DNA of 41,463 nucleotides. Origin: Nitrospira sp. (GTDB lineage Bacteria > Nitrospirota > Nitrospiria > Nitrospirales > Nitrospiraceae). The notes beneath the pieces are model-generated. The model ran no database searches. It was given only the letters and a program-made list of their open reading frames with translations, and was not told the DNA's origin. Below, piece by piece: positions 1-7,855 of the stretch. The DNA lies in NCBI GenBank assembly GCA_018242765.1, contig JAFEBH010000031.1, positions 1 through 41,463 on the forward strand, read 5' to 3'. Position 1 is the first letter of the stretch. Each line of letters begins with the position of its first letter. Position numbers and translations under genes: made by a program.

Positions 1-640
1 CTTGATTTCAGGGGAGCACTACAGTGCGCGGCAGAAGCGCCGCCACGCATCGCTGCCAAATTGAGCCCCGTGATCAGAGTGAATCAGGACATGCTGGGGC
101 TTGCATCGGCGTACAGCCATGAGGAGTGCATCCAGCATGAGAGCTTGAGCCAGCATGGGCTTGGTAGACCAGCCGGCAATGCGGCGAGAGTCCAGGTCTA
201 TCACGACGGCCAAATAGAGCCAGCCTTCCCATGTGCGCCCGTATGTTGGACTGGGGGACGGTAAACCCTCGTTCCAGCGTATTGGGCGTCAGGAGTGATG
301 CGGGGATTCTGGTGTACTGGGGCGTTTGGTAACCGTATCGGGCTTTCAGGTTGTTGGCCCTCATGATCCGAGCCACACGATACTTGCGACATGTCCCCCC
401 CCCCCCTTCGCGCAAATCGAGAACGATCCGCGGGGCGCCGTAGATGCCATGGCTCGCCAGAATAGGCTGCGCGGATCAGGCAAGCAGCCGCTGGTCCTCC
501 ACCGCTCGATTGGAGAGCGGGTTCCGTACCCATCATTGATAGAACCCGCTACGCGAGACGTCGAGGAGGCGGCACATCATGGCCGTATCAAACTCTCGGC
601 GATGGGCTTTGATGAACGTGTATTGCAGTCGGACATGCTG
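1..640 (-). pseudogene. IS3-family transposase OrfB remnant (N-terminal and DDE part, 3' end off window)
   Basis: Read on the minus strand from about 640 down to 1. The pieces are recognisable as an IS3 OrfB: an N-terminal HTH-like stretch (MCRLLDVSRSGFY), then HGIYGAPRIVLDLRE, YRVARIMRANNLKARYGYQT, and the integrase core VVIDLDSRRIAGWS followed by HSDHGAQFGSDAWRRFCRAL. The reading frame changes several times and contains stops, for example after FYQ, after RLLA and after CRAL, so no functional transposase can be made. A run of 12 C on the plus strand (395-406) lies inside it. The gene continues beyond base 1, so its C-terminus is not visible. The IS3 assignment is secure; the exact IS group is not. 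Confidence 0.85.
395..406. repeat. C12 homopolymer in IS3 remnant
   Basis: Twelve consecutive C on the plus strand (G on the coding strand of the IS3 remnant). It lies just after the conserved LDLRE segment of the transposase. Expansion here would contribute to the frame damage seen. It is also a place where sequencing or assembly error is likely. Confidence 0.9.
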
Positions 641-727
641 CGATTTCCATCGATGGCCCCTTGGTCGTCCCCCTTGTTCTCACGACACCCTAAGGTGTCC
701 GTGAAAGCCTGGGAAGTCCACACCTGG

Positions 728-1330
728 CTATGCAATGGCTGCCCACCCTTCGTACTCGGTTGGGGAGTGATAGCGGAGGGTGGAGTACCGTCGCTGCCGA
801 TTGTAGAACACCCCGAGGTATTCGAAGATATCCTGCGCGGCTTCGTCTCGTATGGTACAGGGCTGATGGTATACAAGCTCATGTCTGAGCGTTCTGCGGA
901 AACTTTTGACGAAGGCGTTGTCCTAGCAGTTGTCTTTGTGGCTCATGCTGGGAATGAGATCGTCCGTGGTGAGTTAGGAACTGGTAGCTTGTCACGGCAT
1001 ACTGACTGCCGCGTCCGAATGGTGCTTGAGCTCGGCCGTGGGAGTTCGGTTCGCCAAGCCCCGCGAGGGCCAGCTCGGCTAACTCAACCGCTAATCGCTG
1101 ACCTGTGGTCCAGCCGACCGCCAGGCGTGGATACAGATCAAGTAGAACCTCCAGATAGAGCCATCCTTCCAGGGCCTAGATGTGGATGAGAACGTCATCC
1201 CATGCCTGTTGGGTGCCTTGACTGTGAAGGCCAGGCCAAGGGCGTTCGCCGCAAACAGGGAGTCGATACTGGAGCGCGGGTGTCTGTAATATATCGAGGG
1301 AAGGTCTCATCTCTATTGCTAACTGATTGG
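728..1330 (-). pseudogene. second IS3-family OrfB remnant (DDE core to C-terminus)
   Basis: On the minus strand, broken frames give LEGWLYLEVLLDLYPRLAVGWT, then a DDE-type middle part, then DNAFVKSFRRTLRHELVYHQ, AAQDIFEYLGVFYNRQRRYS and LRYHSPTEYEGWAAIA with a stop at 728-730. This is the typical IS3 OrfB catalytic core and its C-terminal end. In-frame stops occur before DNAF and in the middle part, and the frame shifts more than once. The N-terminal third and any OrfA are missing. Its 3' end sits about 90 bases from the start of the first remnant, so the two form a tandem pile of old insertion debris. The plus-strand open frame over the same bases is an artefact. Confidence 0.82.
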
Positions 1331-1574
1331 AATATATCAATCGGACAAATGTGCCGGTGATGAACACACTAAAACCATACCTTTATCCAATGGCGAGGAG
1401 TAATGGTAAATGATAGTAGTTGAAGGGCAATAGCTCTCTATTCAGTAGATGCAAGCGGCCCTATCCGCTTTGAGAATTAGGATGGGACTCACGGGGCGAA
1501 GCTATCATCGCTACCAGTCGAGAAGAGCCCGTTGTCCAAGACGTACAGGTAAAGATGCTGGATACAGACCGGTA

Positions 1575-2143
1575 ATGCCATAGCACACTCATTGCCAATG
1601 GTCTATTGTATAGACTCAGTCTCGTCATGAGAGGCAGGTTAGGGATTGATTGCGGGCAATAGGAGCAGACCCCCTGCTTCCATGGGGAAAGCCACGCCGT
1701 CAATGGTCCGTTCGCAAGATGTGGACGACTTTCCCACTGTTTATTTGGGTGTTGTTTTGCCAACTTTGCATTAGCCAGGAGTCTAGCCGTGCTACAAACT
1801 CCGAGTGTCGTTCGTATTGTCGGTACTCTAGAGGCCGAACCGATTCTAACTGAAGAGATAGTGGTTTTATCAGTAAGTGTCGTTGACTAGTTCCGTGATG
1901 GAACCATACGACTGCTTCACTGAAGGAGCATGGGTAGAGTTGAAACAAAGTCCGCTTGTGGGATTTCGTGGCCGGTTTGTTGGCCGAGTGAGTCATGGTG
2001 GTTTGGTGATCCGCTCCTCTCTTCTGCAGCAGCTGTACTCATCCACATTGGAAGCGGCGAGGTTGTTCCGGTGCCGTGAGTTTTTTCTACTTCCTTTCTT
2101 TTTGCTCGTTTTTTATGGATGTGGGTTAACTATCGGGGGCTAG
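1575..2143 (+). pseudogene. NusG/RfaH/UpxY-type transcription antiterminator, decayed
   Basis: A NusG-like protein can be rebuilt across three frames. From ATG 1575, frame 0 reads W-S-I-V-stop-TQSRHERQV, then LRAIGADPLLP, RRQWSVRKM and FPLF, matching the NGN domain pattern (WYxxRTxSRHEKxV, QLxxxG, FLP, RxW, FPLFPGYVF). The next frame, from about 1783, reads VLQTPSVVRIVGTLEAEPI and LTEEIV, the usual end of NGN. A third frame, from 1877, reads EGAWVELKQSPLVGFRGRF and LVIRSSLLQQ, a KOW domain. Stops lie at 1581, 1611 and 1647, and there are two frameshifts. Such proteins act on RNA polymerase so that long polysaccharide operons are read through. It lies directly before the operon on the same strand, as expected for this family. 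No intact protein can be made from this copy. Confidence 0.82.
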
Positions 2144-2148
2144 CAGTC

Positions 2149-2430
2149 ATGTCCAAGCTCCGTTTCTCTCGAGATCAGGTAAAGGCCATAGTCTTGGAGC
2201 TCAATGCTGGTCAGATGCCGCGGCAGGTTTCACGTCGATATGGGGTTTCTGTCAGTACGCTCTATCGGTGGCGAGCGAAATTCATCACCGAACAACCATT
2301 TGATGATAAAGAGCGGCTACGTTCATTGGAGGGTGAACATCGACGGCTCAAACAACAACTTGCTGAGCTTACGCTTGATTACGCAACGCTCCGGGCTGCT
2401 TTGATTAGAGATGTCAGGGGAGACTGCTAG
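2149..2430 (+). CDS. IS3 OrfA-type helix-turn-helix protein (transposase-8 family), stand-alone
   Basis: A 93-residue protein whose N-terminal half is a homeodomain-like HTH of the IS3 OrfA/transposase_8 family (RFSRDQVKAIVLELNAG, then QVSRRYGVSVSTLYRWRAKF). It is followed by a leucine-rich coiled coil (about residues 55-85) like the dimerisation helix of OrfA. The ATG at 2149 has a G-rich ribosome-binding stretch just upstream; an ATG at 2119 would add ten residues that do not match the family. No OrfB follows: the export lipoprotein gene starts 9 bases after the stop. It could be a leftover of an IS, or a retained DNA-binding protein at the head of the operon. The frame is intact, unlike the other IS pieces nearby. 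Confidence 0.75.
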   Translation: MSKLRFSRDQVKAIVLELNAGQMPRQVSRRYGVSVSTLYRWRAKFITEQPFDDKERLRSLEGEHRRLKQQLAELTLDYATLRAALIRDVRGDC

Positions 2431-2439
2431 GGGGAATCG

Positions 2440-3078
2440 ATGATGGTTATGGCAAAGGGTAGATATAGGATGAGCTCCTTCCTGAGCTGGATTTTCGTCA
2501 CTGCCATGGTTCTTGTAGTGGTGGGTTGCGCCCAGGAGAGGGTGGATTATAAAGTCCATCTGACTGAACCGTCTGATTTTACTCTCGGGCCGGAGGATGT
2601 GCTGAAAGTGACGGTCTGGAAGAGTCCAGATCTGTCAGGTGAGTTGCCGATCCGTCCGGACGGCACGATCACTATTCCACTAATCGGGGATATGCCGGCA
2701 GCCGGTCTTACCGCCAATGTTTTGGCAAAGCGTATCGCTGAGCGACTCACTGAATACATCTCATCGCCGGTTGTCACGGTTCAGGTGAAAGAGGTCAATA
2801 GCTACTTTATCTATGTATTAGGTGAAGTCGTAAAGCCTGGTAAGTATTCACTGAAGTCCTACACCAACGTAATGCAAGGTATTTCGATGGCCGGTGGCTT
2901 CGCACCTTTTGCAAGTAAGAATAAAATCAAGGTCTTGCGCCATGTGAGCACTGGTTCAGAAGGGCATGAAGCCAAGCACCAGATCGAAATCCCGGTGCGT
3001 TATGACGACATTTTAAAGGGTACCGCTGTCCCGGGAAATTTCATTCTGCTGAGTGGCGATGTCATCGTGGTGCCCTAG
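2440..3078 (+). CDS. polysaccharide export outer-membrane lipoprotein (Wza/XrtA-type)
   Basis: A 212-residue lipoprotein. A signal peptide (residues 12-29) ends in a lipobox VVGC with the acylated Cys at about 30. Residues 46-115 are the Poly_export domain (LGPEDVLKVTVWK, IRPDGTITIPLIGDM). Residues 120-170 form one SLBB domain (YVLGEVVKPGKYSL). It is shorter than E. coli Wza (379 residues), as in the XrtA-associated export proteins, and would be a periplasmic/outer-membrane part of the glycan exit pore. A GGGGGA stretch lies before the start; the ATG codons at 2440, 2443, 2449 and 2470 are all possible. The next gene begins directly after its stop codon, so the two are co-transcribed. Confidence 0.9.
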   Translation: MMVMAKGRYRMSSFLSWIFVTAMVLVVVGCAQERVDYKVHLTEPSDFTLGPEDVLKVTVWKSPDLSGELPIRPDGTITIPLIGDMPAAGLTANVLAKRIAERLTEYISSPVVTVQVKEVNSYFIYVLGEVVKPGKYSLKSYTNVMQGISMAGGFAPFASKNKIKVLRHVSTGSEGHEAKHQIEIPVRYDDILKGTAVPGNFILLSGDVIVVP

Positions 3079-4443
3079 GTGAATCGAAAATGGTTGGTTG
3101 CGCACGTGGTAAGCATCATCCTTGGGATGGGCCTCGTACCCTGTGTGATAAGTCATGCGCAGATGGGTGGGGCTGGTGGTGGGATAGGTAGTGGGGTGGG
3201 GGGAGGAATGCCGAATGTCCCAGGAACAGAGTTTGGGGGAACCTCTGATCCCAGTTCAATTAGAGTGATGGATGGGTTGCGAATTATTCCTTCAGTCCAA
3301 GTTTCTCAGCGATACGACAGCAATGTGTTTTTTACATCGAAGAGCCAGCTACAGGGGCTGACGCGAGAAGATTTTGTTACAACGGTCATACCCCAAGTTC
3401 GAGGGTTGTATACCGATCATGAAAACTTGGTGAAGTTGAATGTGGTAGCAGGAGCGGTCGGCAGTTATTACACAAATAACACAGGACTCAGTTATGTAGG
3501 TGCGAATGCCGGTATGGTTCTCGATATGAGCGAGCTGTTGAGTCAATGGAGGCCGGGGACGAGGTGGACTGTGTCCGATACGTTTTTTTATAGCCCTCAG
3601 CCTCCCGCGTTTCTTGTGGGAGACCAATCCGGAGCGCCGGCTAACCCCTTAGTGGCGGGTTTTCAGGCAACCCGAGCGAATACAAATTCCAATAGCGTCA
3701 ACACCCTCTTTGAGTTTCCCCTCTCCATGATGGTCAAGTTGAGCGGAAGCTATGCGCACAGTTTCATCCACTATGGAGCATCGCAAGTACCGCGGGCTTT
3801 TCCTTTGATCAGCCAAGAGGCTCATGCTTACACCGCTGGTCTCGTATTGCGGGCTTCCACGCAGGATACCGTAAGGACAGATTTTATGGGTAGCGAATTC
3901 GATCAAGGCGGATTCGGGGCATTTAGCACGAGAGGTGGCGCCGTAAGCTGGACTCATAGATTGTCGCATGCGATCAGTGTGAATACTTCCGCTGGTGCGC
4001 AGGTATTATCAGGGGAGTCAACCGGGGTAAGATTCTCCTCGGTGATTGCACCATTTGGAGGTCTCGCTATCCTTTGGAATAATCCTACAACGTCTCTCAC
4101 CCTCGCGTACCGGTCTGGTATCACTCCGTCGTTTCAGTTCCAAGGTGCGGCGATGCTCAACCACTCAGTGTCGATCAATATGACTCAGGCTACCCCAATC
4201 CAGGATTTGGTCGGGCTGCTTGGAGCGAACTATAGCGTAGCGAACGACTATGGGTCGAATTCAGGGAGAGGGCTGTCTTGGACCACTGTGGGAGGAACAG
4301 CGGGCTTGCGGTATAGAGTTACCCAGAAAATGTTTCTCACAATGACCTATAGTTACCTGAACGTTGATAACGTATTCGGAGGGCAGCATTTCGCTTACGA
4401 CAAGCATATCGTACAGCTAGGGCTTGCTCAGGCCTTTTACTGA
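3079..4443 (+). CDS. outer-membrane beta-barrel protein of EPS locus
   Basis: A 454-residue protein starting with GTG immediately after the preceding TAG. A Sec signal peptide ends near SHA-Q (about residue 28). A Gly-rich segment (MGGAGGGIGSGVGGGMP) follows, and then a long series of alternating amphipathic strands, with the C-terminus ending in an aromatic residue (AQAFY), as in outer-membrane barrels. Position and architecture fit the outer-membrane beta-barrel proteins that accompany XrtA/PEP-CTERM EPS operons (TIGR03016-like). It may be the secretion channel or a barrel partner of the export lipoprotein. The family call rests on architecture and neighbours rather than a catalytic motif. 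Confidence 0.8.
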   Translation: MNRKWLVAHVVSIILGMGLVPCVISHAQMGGAGGGIGSGVGGGMPNVPGTEFGGTSDPSSIRVMDGLRIIPSVQVSQRYDSNVFFTSKSQLQGLTREDFVTTVIPQVRGLYTDHENLVKLNVVAGAVGSYYTNNTGLSYVGANAGMVLDMSELLSQWRPGTRWTVSDTFFYSPQPPAFLVGDQSGAPANPLVAGFQATRANTNSNSVNTLFEFPLSMMVKLSGSYAHSFIHYGASQVPRAFPLISQEAHAYTAGLVLRASTQDTVRTDFMGSEFDQGGFGAFSTRGGAVSWTHRLSHAISVNTSAGAQVLSGESTGVRFSSVIAPFGGLAILWNNPTTSLTLAYRSGITPSFQFQGAAMLNHSVSINMTQATPIQDLVGLLGANYSVANDYGSNSGRGLSWTTVGGTAGLRYRVTQKMFLTMTYSYLNVDNVFGGQHFAYDKHIVQLGLAQAFY

Positions 4444-4464
4444 AAAATTGCGGATATTGATAAC

Positions 4465-6792
4465 ATGCGGCAACTTACTCAAGAAGATCTGCTCCAGATA
4501 CCTCTGAAGAGAAAGTGGTGGATTCTTCTAAGTATCAGCCTATGCCTGCCCCTGGCTTACGAAGTTTGGAAGATCTGGCCCAAAGCATACAAATCTACTG
4601 TCGTAGTGACGATCGATAGTCCTAAAGTGGCAAAGGATTACATGAAAGGCTTGGGGGGGACGGAGACAAAGGGGGGCGACGATGTTGCCATGCAACAAAT
4701 CATGCTCGCCCTTACGAATAAATCCGTGTTGCTCCCGATCATTGAGAGGATAAAGCCGTATCCGGTTAGTGTAGATGCAACAGCAGAGTCCTTGATAAAT
4801 CGTTTACGGAAGGATATCACGCTCTCAAAACCGAAAGACGGAATTGGCATTGTAATCTCTTACGTACACTCAGATCCGCTGATAGCCCAAGGCGTTCTGG
4901 CTCTTCTGCCAGTTACGTTGCAAGAGGACAATGCCAAACGTCGTGAAGGACTCGTTGAGACAACCACGGAATTTCTGTCCGGCGAGCTCGACCGGATAAA
5001 AGGAGAGCTTGAGGCGAAGGAGCATGCGATTTCAGAATTCAAGAAGGCACATACAGGTGAGTTGCCAGGGCAGCTTGACGCCAACTTGCGCACTCTCGAT
5101 CGATTGCAGACGGATCTGACTAATTCGACTGAGTCTCTGAATAAGTTGGGAGAACGACTTACAGCGTTGGAAAAAGCCATCAGGGAATTTTCTGAAGTCG
5201 GATCAACCGAGGCGGTTTCGGTTGAGGGAAGCAGCAGACGAGCAGGCAATGGCAGACCTGTCGACCTACGTGGTGTCAGATTGGAGGGGTTAAAGCAAAA
5301 ACTGAATGAGCTCTTGGGAATCTACAAGGAGAGCTATCCGGATGTTATACACCTTCGAGAAGAAATTCGTCGGTTGGAGTCGGAGCTACAATCGGATCAA
5401 CAGATAGTTCAGAGTGATCAGCAGGGTGCAGATGCACAGACCGAAGCGGCTGAGCGCGGTAGAAAAGCTGCCCGGAAACCGGTTGATCCATTTTTGAAAG
5501 AATTGAAGATGGAGCATGATGAAGTACGGAGTGAGATGGCCTTCCTCAAGGAGAAGCAGTCCAATATCGTTCGGCAGATCAAGGAGCTAGAAGCCCATGT
5601 CGCTCGTACGCCCGCAGCAGAACAGGGGCTCGCAGTTCTAGTCCGAGATTATGAAAACCTCCAGAAGGGGTATCAGTCCCTTCTGGATAAGCGGACAAAT
5701 GCGAGAATTCTGGAAAATTATGAGACCCGCCAGTTTGGTGAGCGGTATCGAATCATTGAACCGGCGAATGTACCCGCTTCCGCAGAACCTCCGACACTCT
5801 TGCATTTTCTTCTCGGTGGACTTGGGTTGGGCTGCGCCATTGGGCTGGGCGGAGCCATTGGACTGGAGTTACTAAAACCTGGGTTCCGACGCCCCGAGGA
5901 AGTCGAAAGCTATCTTGGTCTTTCTGTCCTTGCATCGATTCCTCCTTTTGATAGAAGAACGTTCGGAATGGGTTCGACTGGGTCACGGGTGCTCTTGACT
6001 GGACCAAGGACTGGCGTCGGGAGTTCCGGGTATGCCCCATCTTATGGGTATAGAAGAAAAGGGACGGGTGCAGGATCTGGTACCATGGGTACGCCGCCAG
6101 CAGGCCTGTCTCAAGAGTTTCATTTGATCGCAAAGTGGGGACCGCACTCCATCATTGCTGAGCAATACAGAGTTGCAGCGACACGACTGTTGTTGATGAC
6201 AGCTGAAAAGAAAAATGTGGTCACGCTCATGGCCAGTAGCATCATGGGAGAGGGCAAAACAACCACGGCAGTCAATCTTGCCTATGTGCTGGCTCATGAT
6301 CTCAAAAAGCCCACTCTTCTGATCGATTGCGATTTTAAGCGTCCGATGGTGCATGAATATATGGACATTCCGGTCAAGCCAGGCCTCAGTGAGGCGATGC
6401 AAGGGCATGACGCTCTTGAGAATTGTATTCATCCTTGTAATGGGATCGCTCTCTCAATTTTGCCATGCGGGGATCAGAAGGATAGGCCGACCAGTATTTC
6501 GGGGATTCAGTATGTGAAACAGATATTGCCAGAGCTAATAACCCGCTATGACCATGTGATTTTGGATGGACCGCCTGTATTGACGCTGGCTGATGTCAAT
6601 GTTCTCAGCAGTCTGGCGGATCAGGTAATTTTTGTGGTACGAGCCGGCTTGACCGACCAGGAGATGGTCCGCACGGCGGTGAAACAGCTCAATATCAAGG
6701 GCGACGATATCGGAGTGGTGCTTACACAGGTGGAAATGGAGTTTGCTCCCTATCTCATGTACCACAAGGACTATGCAGCTAAGAACTGTTGA
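4465..6792 (+). CDS. polysaccharide co-polymerase fused to BY-kinase (Wzz/Wzc-type)
   Basis: A 775-residue inner-membrane protein controlling chain length and export. The Wzz domain starts at the N-terminus with a first membrane helix at about 18-36. Long coiled coils fill about 150-415 and a second helix (LLHFLLGGLGLGCAIGLGGA) lies near 445-468. After a Gly/Ser-rich linker (about 505-550) comes a tyrosine autokinase domain. It has Walker A (SSIMGEGKTTTA, about 588-600), Walker A' (PTLLIDCDFKRP, about 615-627) and Walker B (HVILDGPPVL, about 695-705). The C-terminus has only three tyrosines (YLMYHKDY), a small version of the phosphorylated Tyr cluster. Length and fusion match XrtA-associated and proteobacterial Wzc-type proteins. 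The sugar-transferase gene follows within 25 bases. Confidence 0.92.
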   Translation: MRQLTQEDLLQIPLKRKWWILLSISLCLPLAYEVWKIWPKAYKSTVVVTIDSPKVAKDYMKGLGGTETKGGDDVAMQQIMLALTNKSVLLPIIERIKPYPVSVDATAESLINRLRKDITLSKPKDGIGIVISYVHSDPLIAQGVLALLPVTLQEDNAKRREGLVETTTEFLSGELDRIKGELEAKEHAISEFKKAHTGELPGQLDANLRTLDRLQTDLTNSTESLNKLGERLTALEKAIREFSEVGSTEAVSVEGSSRRAGNGRPVDLRGVRLEGLKQKLNELLGIYKESYPDVIHLREEIRRLESELQSDQQIVQSDQQGADAQTEAAERGRKAARKPVDPFLKELKMEHDEVRSEMAFLKEKQSNIVRQIKELEAHVARTPAAEQGLAVLVRDYENLQKGYQSLLDKRTNARILENYETRQFGERYRIIEPANVPASAEPPTLLHFLLGGLGLGCAIGLGGAIGLELLKPGFRRPEEVESYLGLSVLASIPPFDRRTFGMGSTGSRVLLTGPRTGVGSSGYAPSYGYRRKGTGAGSGTMGTPPAGLSQEFHLIAKWGPHSIIAEQYRVAATRLLLMTAEKKNVVTLMASSIMGEGKTTTAVNLAYVLAHDLKKPTLLIDCDFKRPMVHEYMDIPVKPGLSEAMQGHDALENCIHPCNGIALSILPCGDQKDRPTSISGIQYVKQILPELITRYDHVILDGPPVLTLADVNVLSSLADQVIFVVRAGLTDQEMVRTAVKQLNIKGDDIGVVLTQVEMEFAPYLMYHKDYAAKNC

Positions 6793-6814
6793 AGTAGTGA
6801 ATAAGGACACTACC

Positions 6815-7855
6815 GTGGAGCAGGGTGGGCAGTTATGCCGCTTCACCGAGGATACCTATTCGATATGGAGCGTGCAAGCTCGCAAGAGACGCATGCTTAT
6901 TCTGGGGGGGGGGAGGTTTGCCAAGGAACTCTATCGAGTTGTACTTTCCGAGCGCCCTGGGTTGATGGAGATTGTTGGGATTCTTGTAGAGGAAAATAAA
7001 CAGGTGGAGGAGAATCCATCTATACCTAGCATAATTGGTACGCATGAACAGCTGGCGCAGGTGGTAGAAGAACAGAGGGTGAATACCATTGTGGTCTGTT
7101 TTGAAGATCGCCGCTCCGTACTGCCGGTTGAACAGCTCCTCGATTTGAAGGCGATGGGCATCAACATTCTTGATGGACATCAGTTATTTGAGGAAGTTTC
7201 AGGCCGTCTCTCGGTTGATTCGCTTCGACCAAGCGCAGTGATCTTTTCTTCAGGTTTCCGGCAGCACAAGGTTACCCGTTTTGCCAAGCGGTTCATTGAC
7301 GTACTGGTTTCAGTCAGCGGGTTGCTCTTGCTCTCTCCGGTGTTTTGCCTCATCGCGATTCTTATTAAGATGGATTCGTCCGGACCGGTTATTTATCGTC
7401 AGTACCGTGTTGGACTGCTTGGACGACCATTTCTGATATGGAAGTTTCGATCGATGCGGCAAGATGCAGAAAAGTTAGGGGCTCAATGGGCTCAGGTGGA
7501 CGATCCTCGGATTTCTCGGGTTGGGAAGTGGCTGCGAAAGACTCGTCTCGATGAGTTTCCTCAACTGATCAATGTGCTCAAAGGGGAGATGAGTCTTGTT
7601 GGACCTCGCCCAGAGCGTCCGATGTTCGTACAAGATCTGCGAAAGATCATTCCCTATTATGATTTAAGGCACACCGTACGGCCTGGTATTACAGGATGGG
7701 CTCAGACAAAATTTCGTTACGGGGCTTCCGCTGAAGATGCCCATATGAAGATGCAGTATGACCTCTACTACGTCAAATGGTTATCGCTCAGGTTGGATAT
7801 GAGAATTCTTGTACAGACAGTGCGAGTGATGCTGCTCGGAGAAGGGGCCCAGTAA
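6815..7855 (+). CDS. exopolysaccharide-initiating sugar-phosphate transferase (PHPT family)
   Basis: Transfers a sugar-1-phosphate from a nucleotide sugar to undecaprenyl phosphate, the first step of repeat-unit assembly. An N-terminal Rossmann-like domain (LILGGGRFAKELYRV) is followed by one membrane helix (about 150-175, VSGLLLLSPVFCLIAILIKM) and the Bac_transf domain: VIYRQYRVGLLGRPF, WKFRSM, KTRLDEFPQLINVLKGEMS, VGPRPE, and RPGITGWAQ. Typical relatives have about 460 residues with four extra N-terminal helices; this one has 346 and lacks them. GTG 6815 is chosen because AAGGA sits 7 bases upstream. ATG 6773 and TTG 6743, overlapping the kinase gene, are alternatives. A G10 run near the 5' end (6904-6913) encodes the glycines of the Rossmann loop. 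Confidence 0.9.
   Translation: MEQGGQLCRFTEDTYSIWSVQARKRRMLILGGGRFAKELYRVVLSERPGLMEIVGILVEENKQVEENPSIPSIIGTHEQLAQVVEEQRVNTIVVCFEDRRSVLPVEQLLDLKAMGINILDGHQLFEEVSGRLSVDSLRPSAVIFSSGFRQHKVTRFAKRFIDVLVSVSGLLLLSPVFCLIAILIKMDSSGPVIYRQYRVGLLGRPFLIWKFRSMRQDAEKLGAQWAQVDDPRISRVGKWLRKTRLDEFPQLINVLKGEMSLVGPRPERPMFVQDLRKIIPYYDLRHTVRPGITGWAQTKFRYGASAEDAHMKMQYDLYYVKWLSLRLDMRILVQTVRVMLLGEGAQ
6904..6913 (+). repeat. G10 homopolymer inside initiating transferase gene
   Basis: Ten consecutive G, the longest mononucleotide run inside any intact gene of the window. It codes for the GGG of the Rossmann motif LILGGGRFAKE. A one-base change would truncate the protein soon after the start. Poly-G runs of this length are classical slippage (phase-variation) sites in surface-glycan genes; here only the tract itself is seen. 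Confidence 0.9.

Noticed and set aside
326..1189. A 287-codon open frame on the plus strand.
   Set aside because: It is antisense to two recognisable IS3 OrfB remnants and has no matching domain; the minus strand explains these bases.
1877..2143. A possible small intact gene of 88 codons.
   Set aside because: Its first half is the KOW domain of the frameshifted NusG-like pseudogene, so it is a fragment, not an independent gene.
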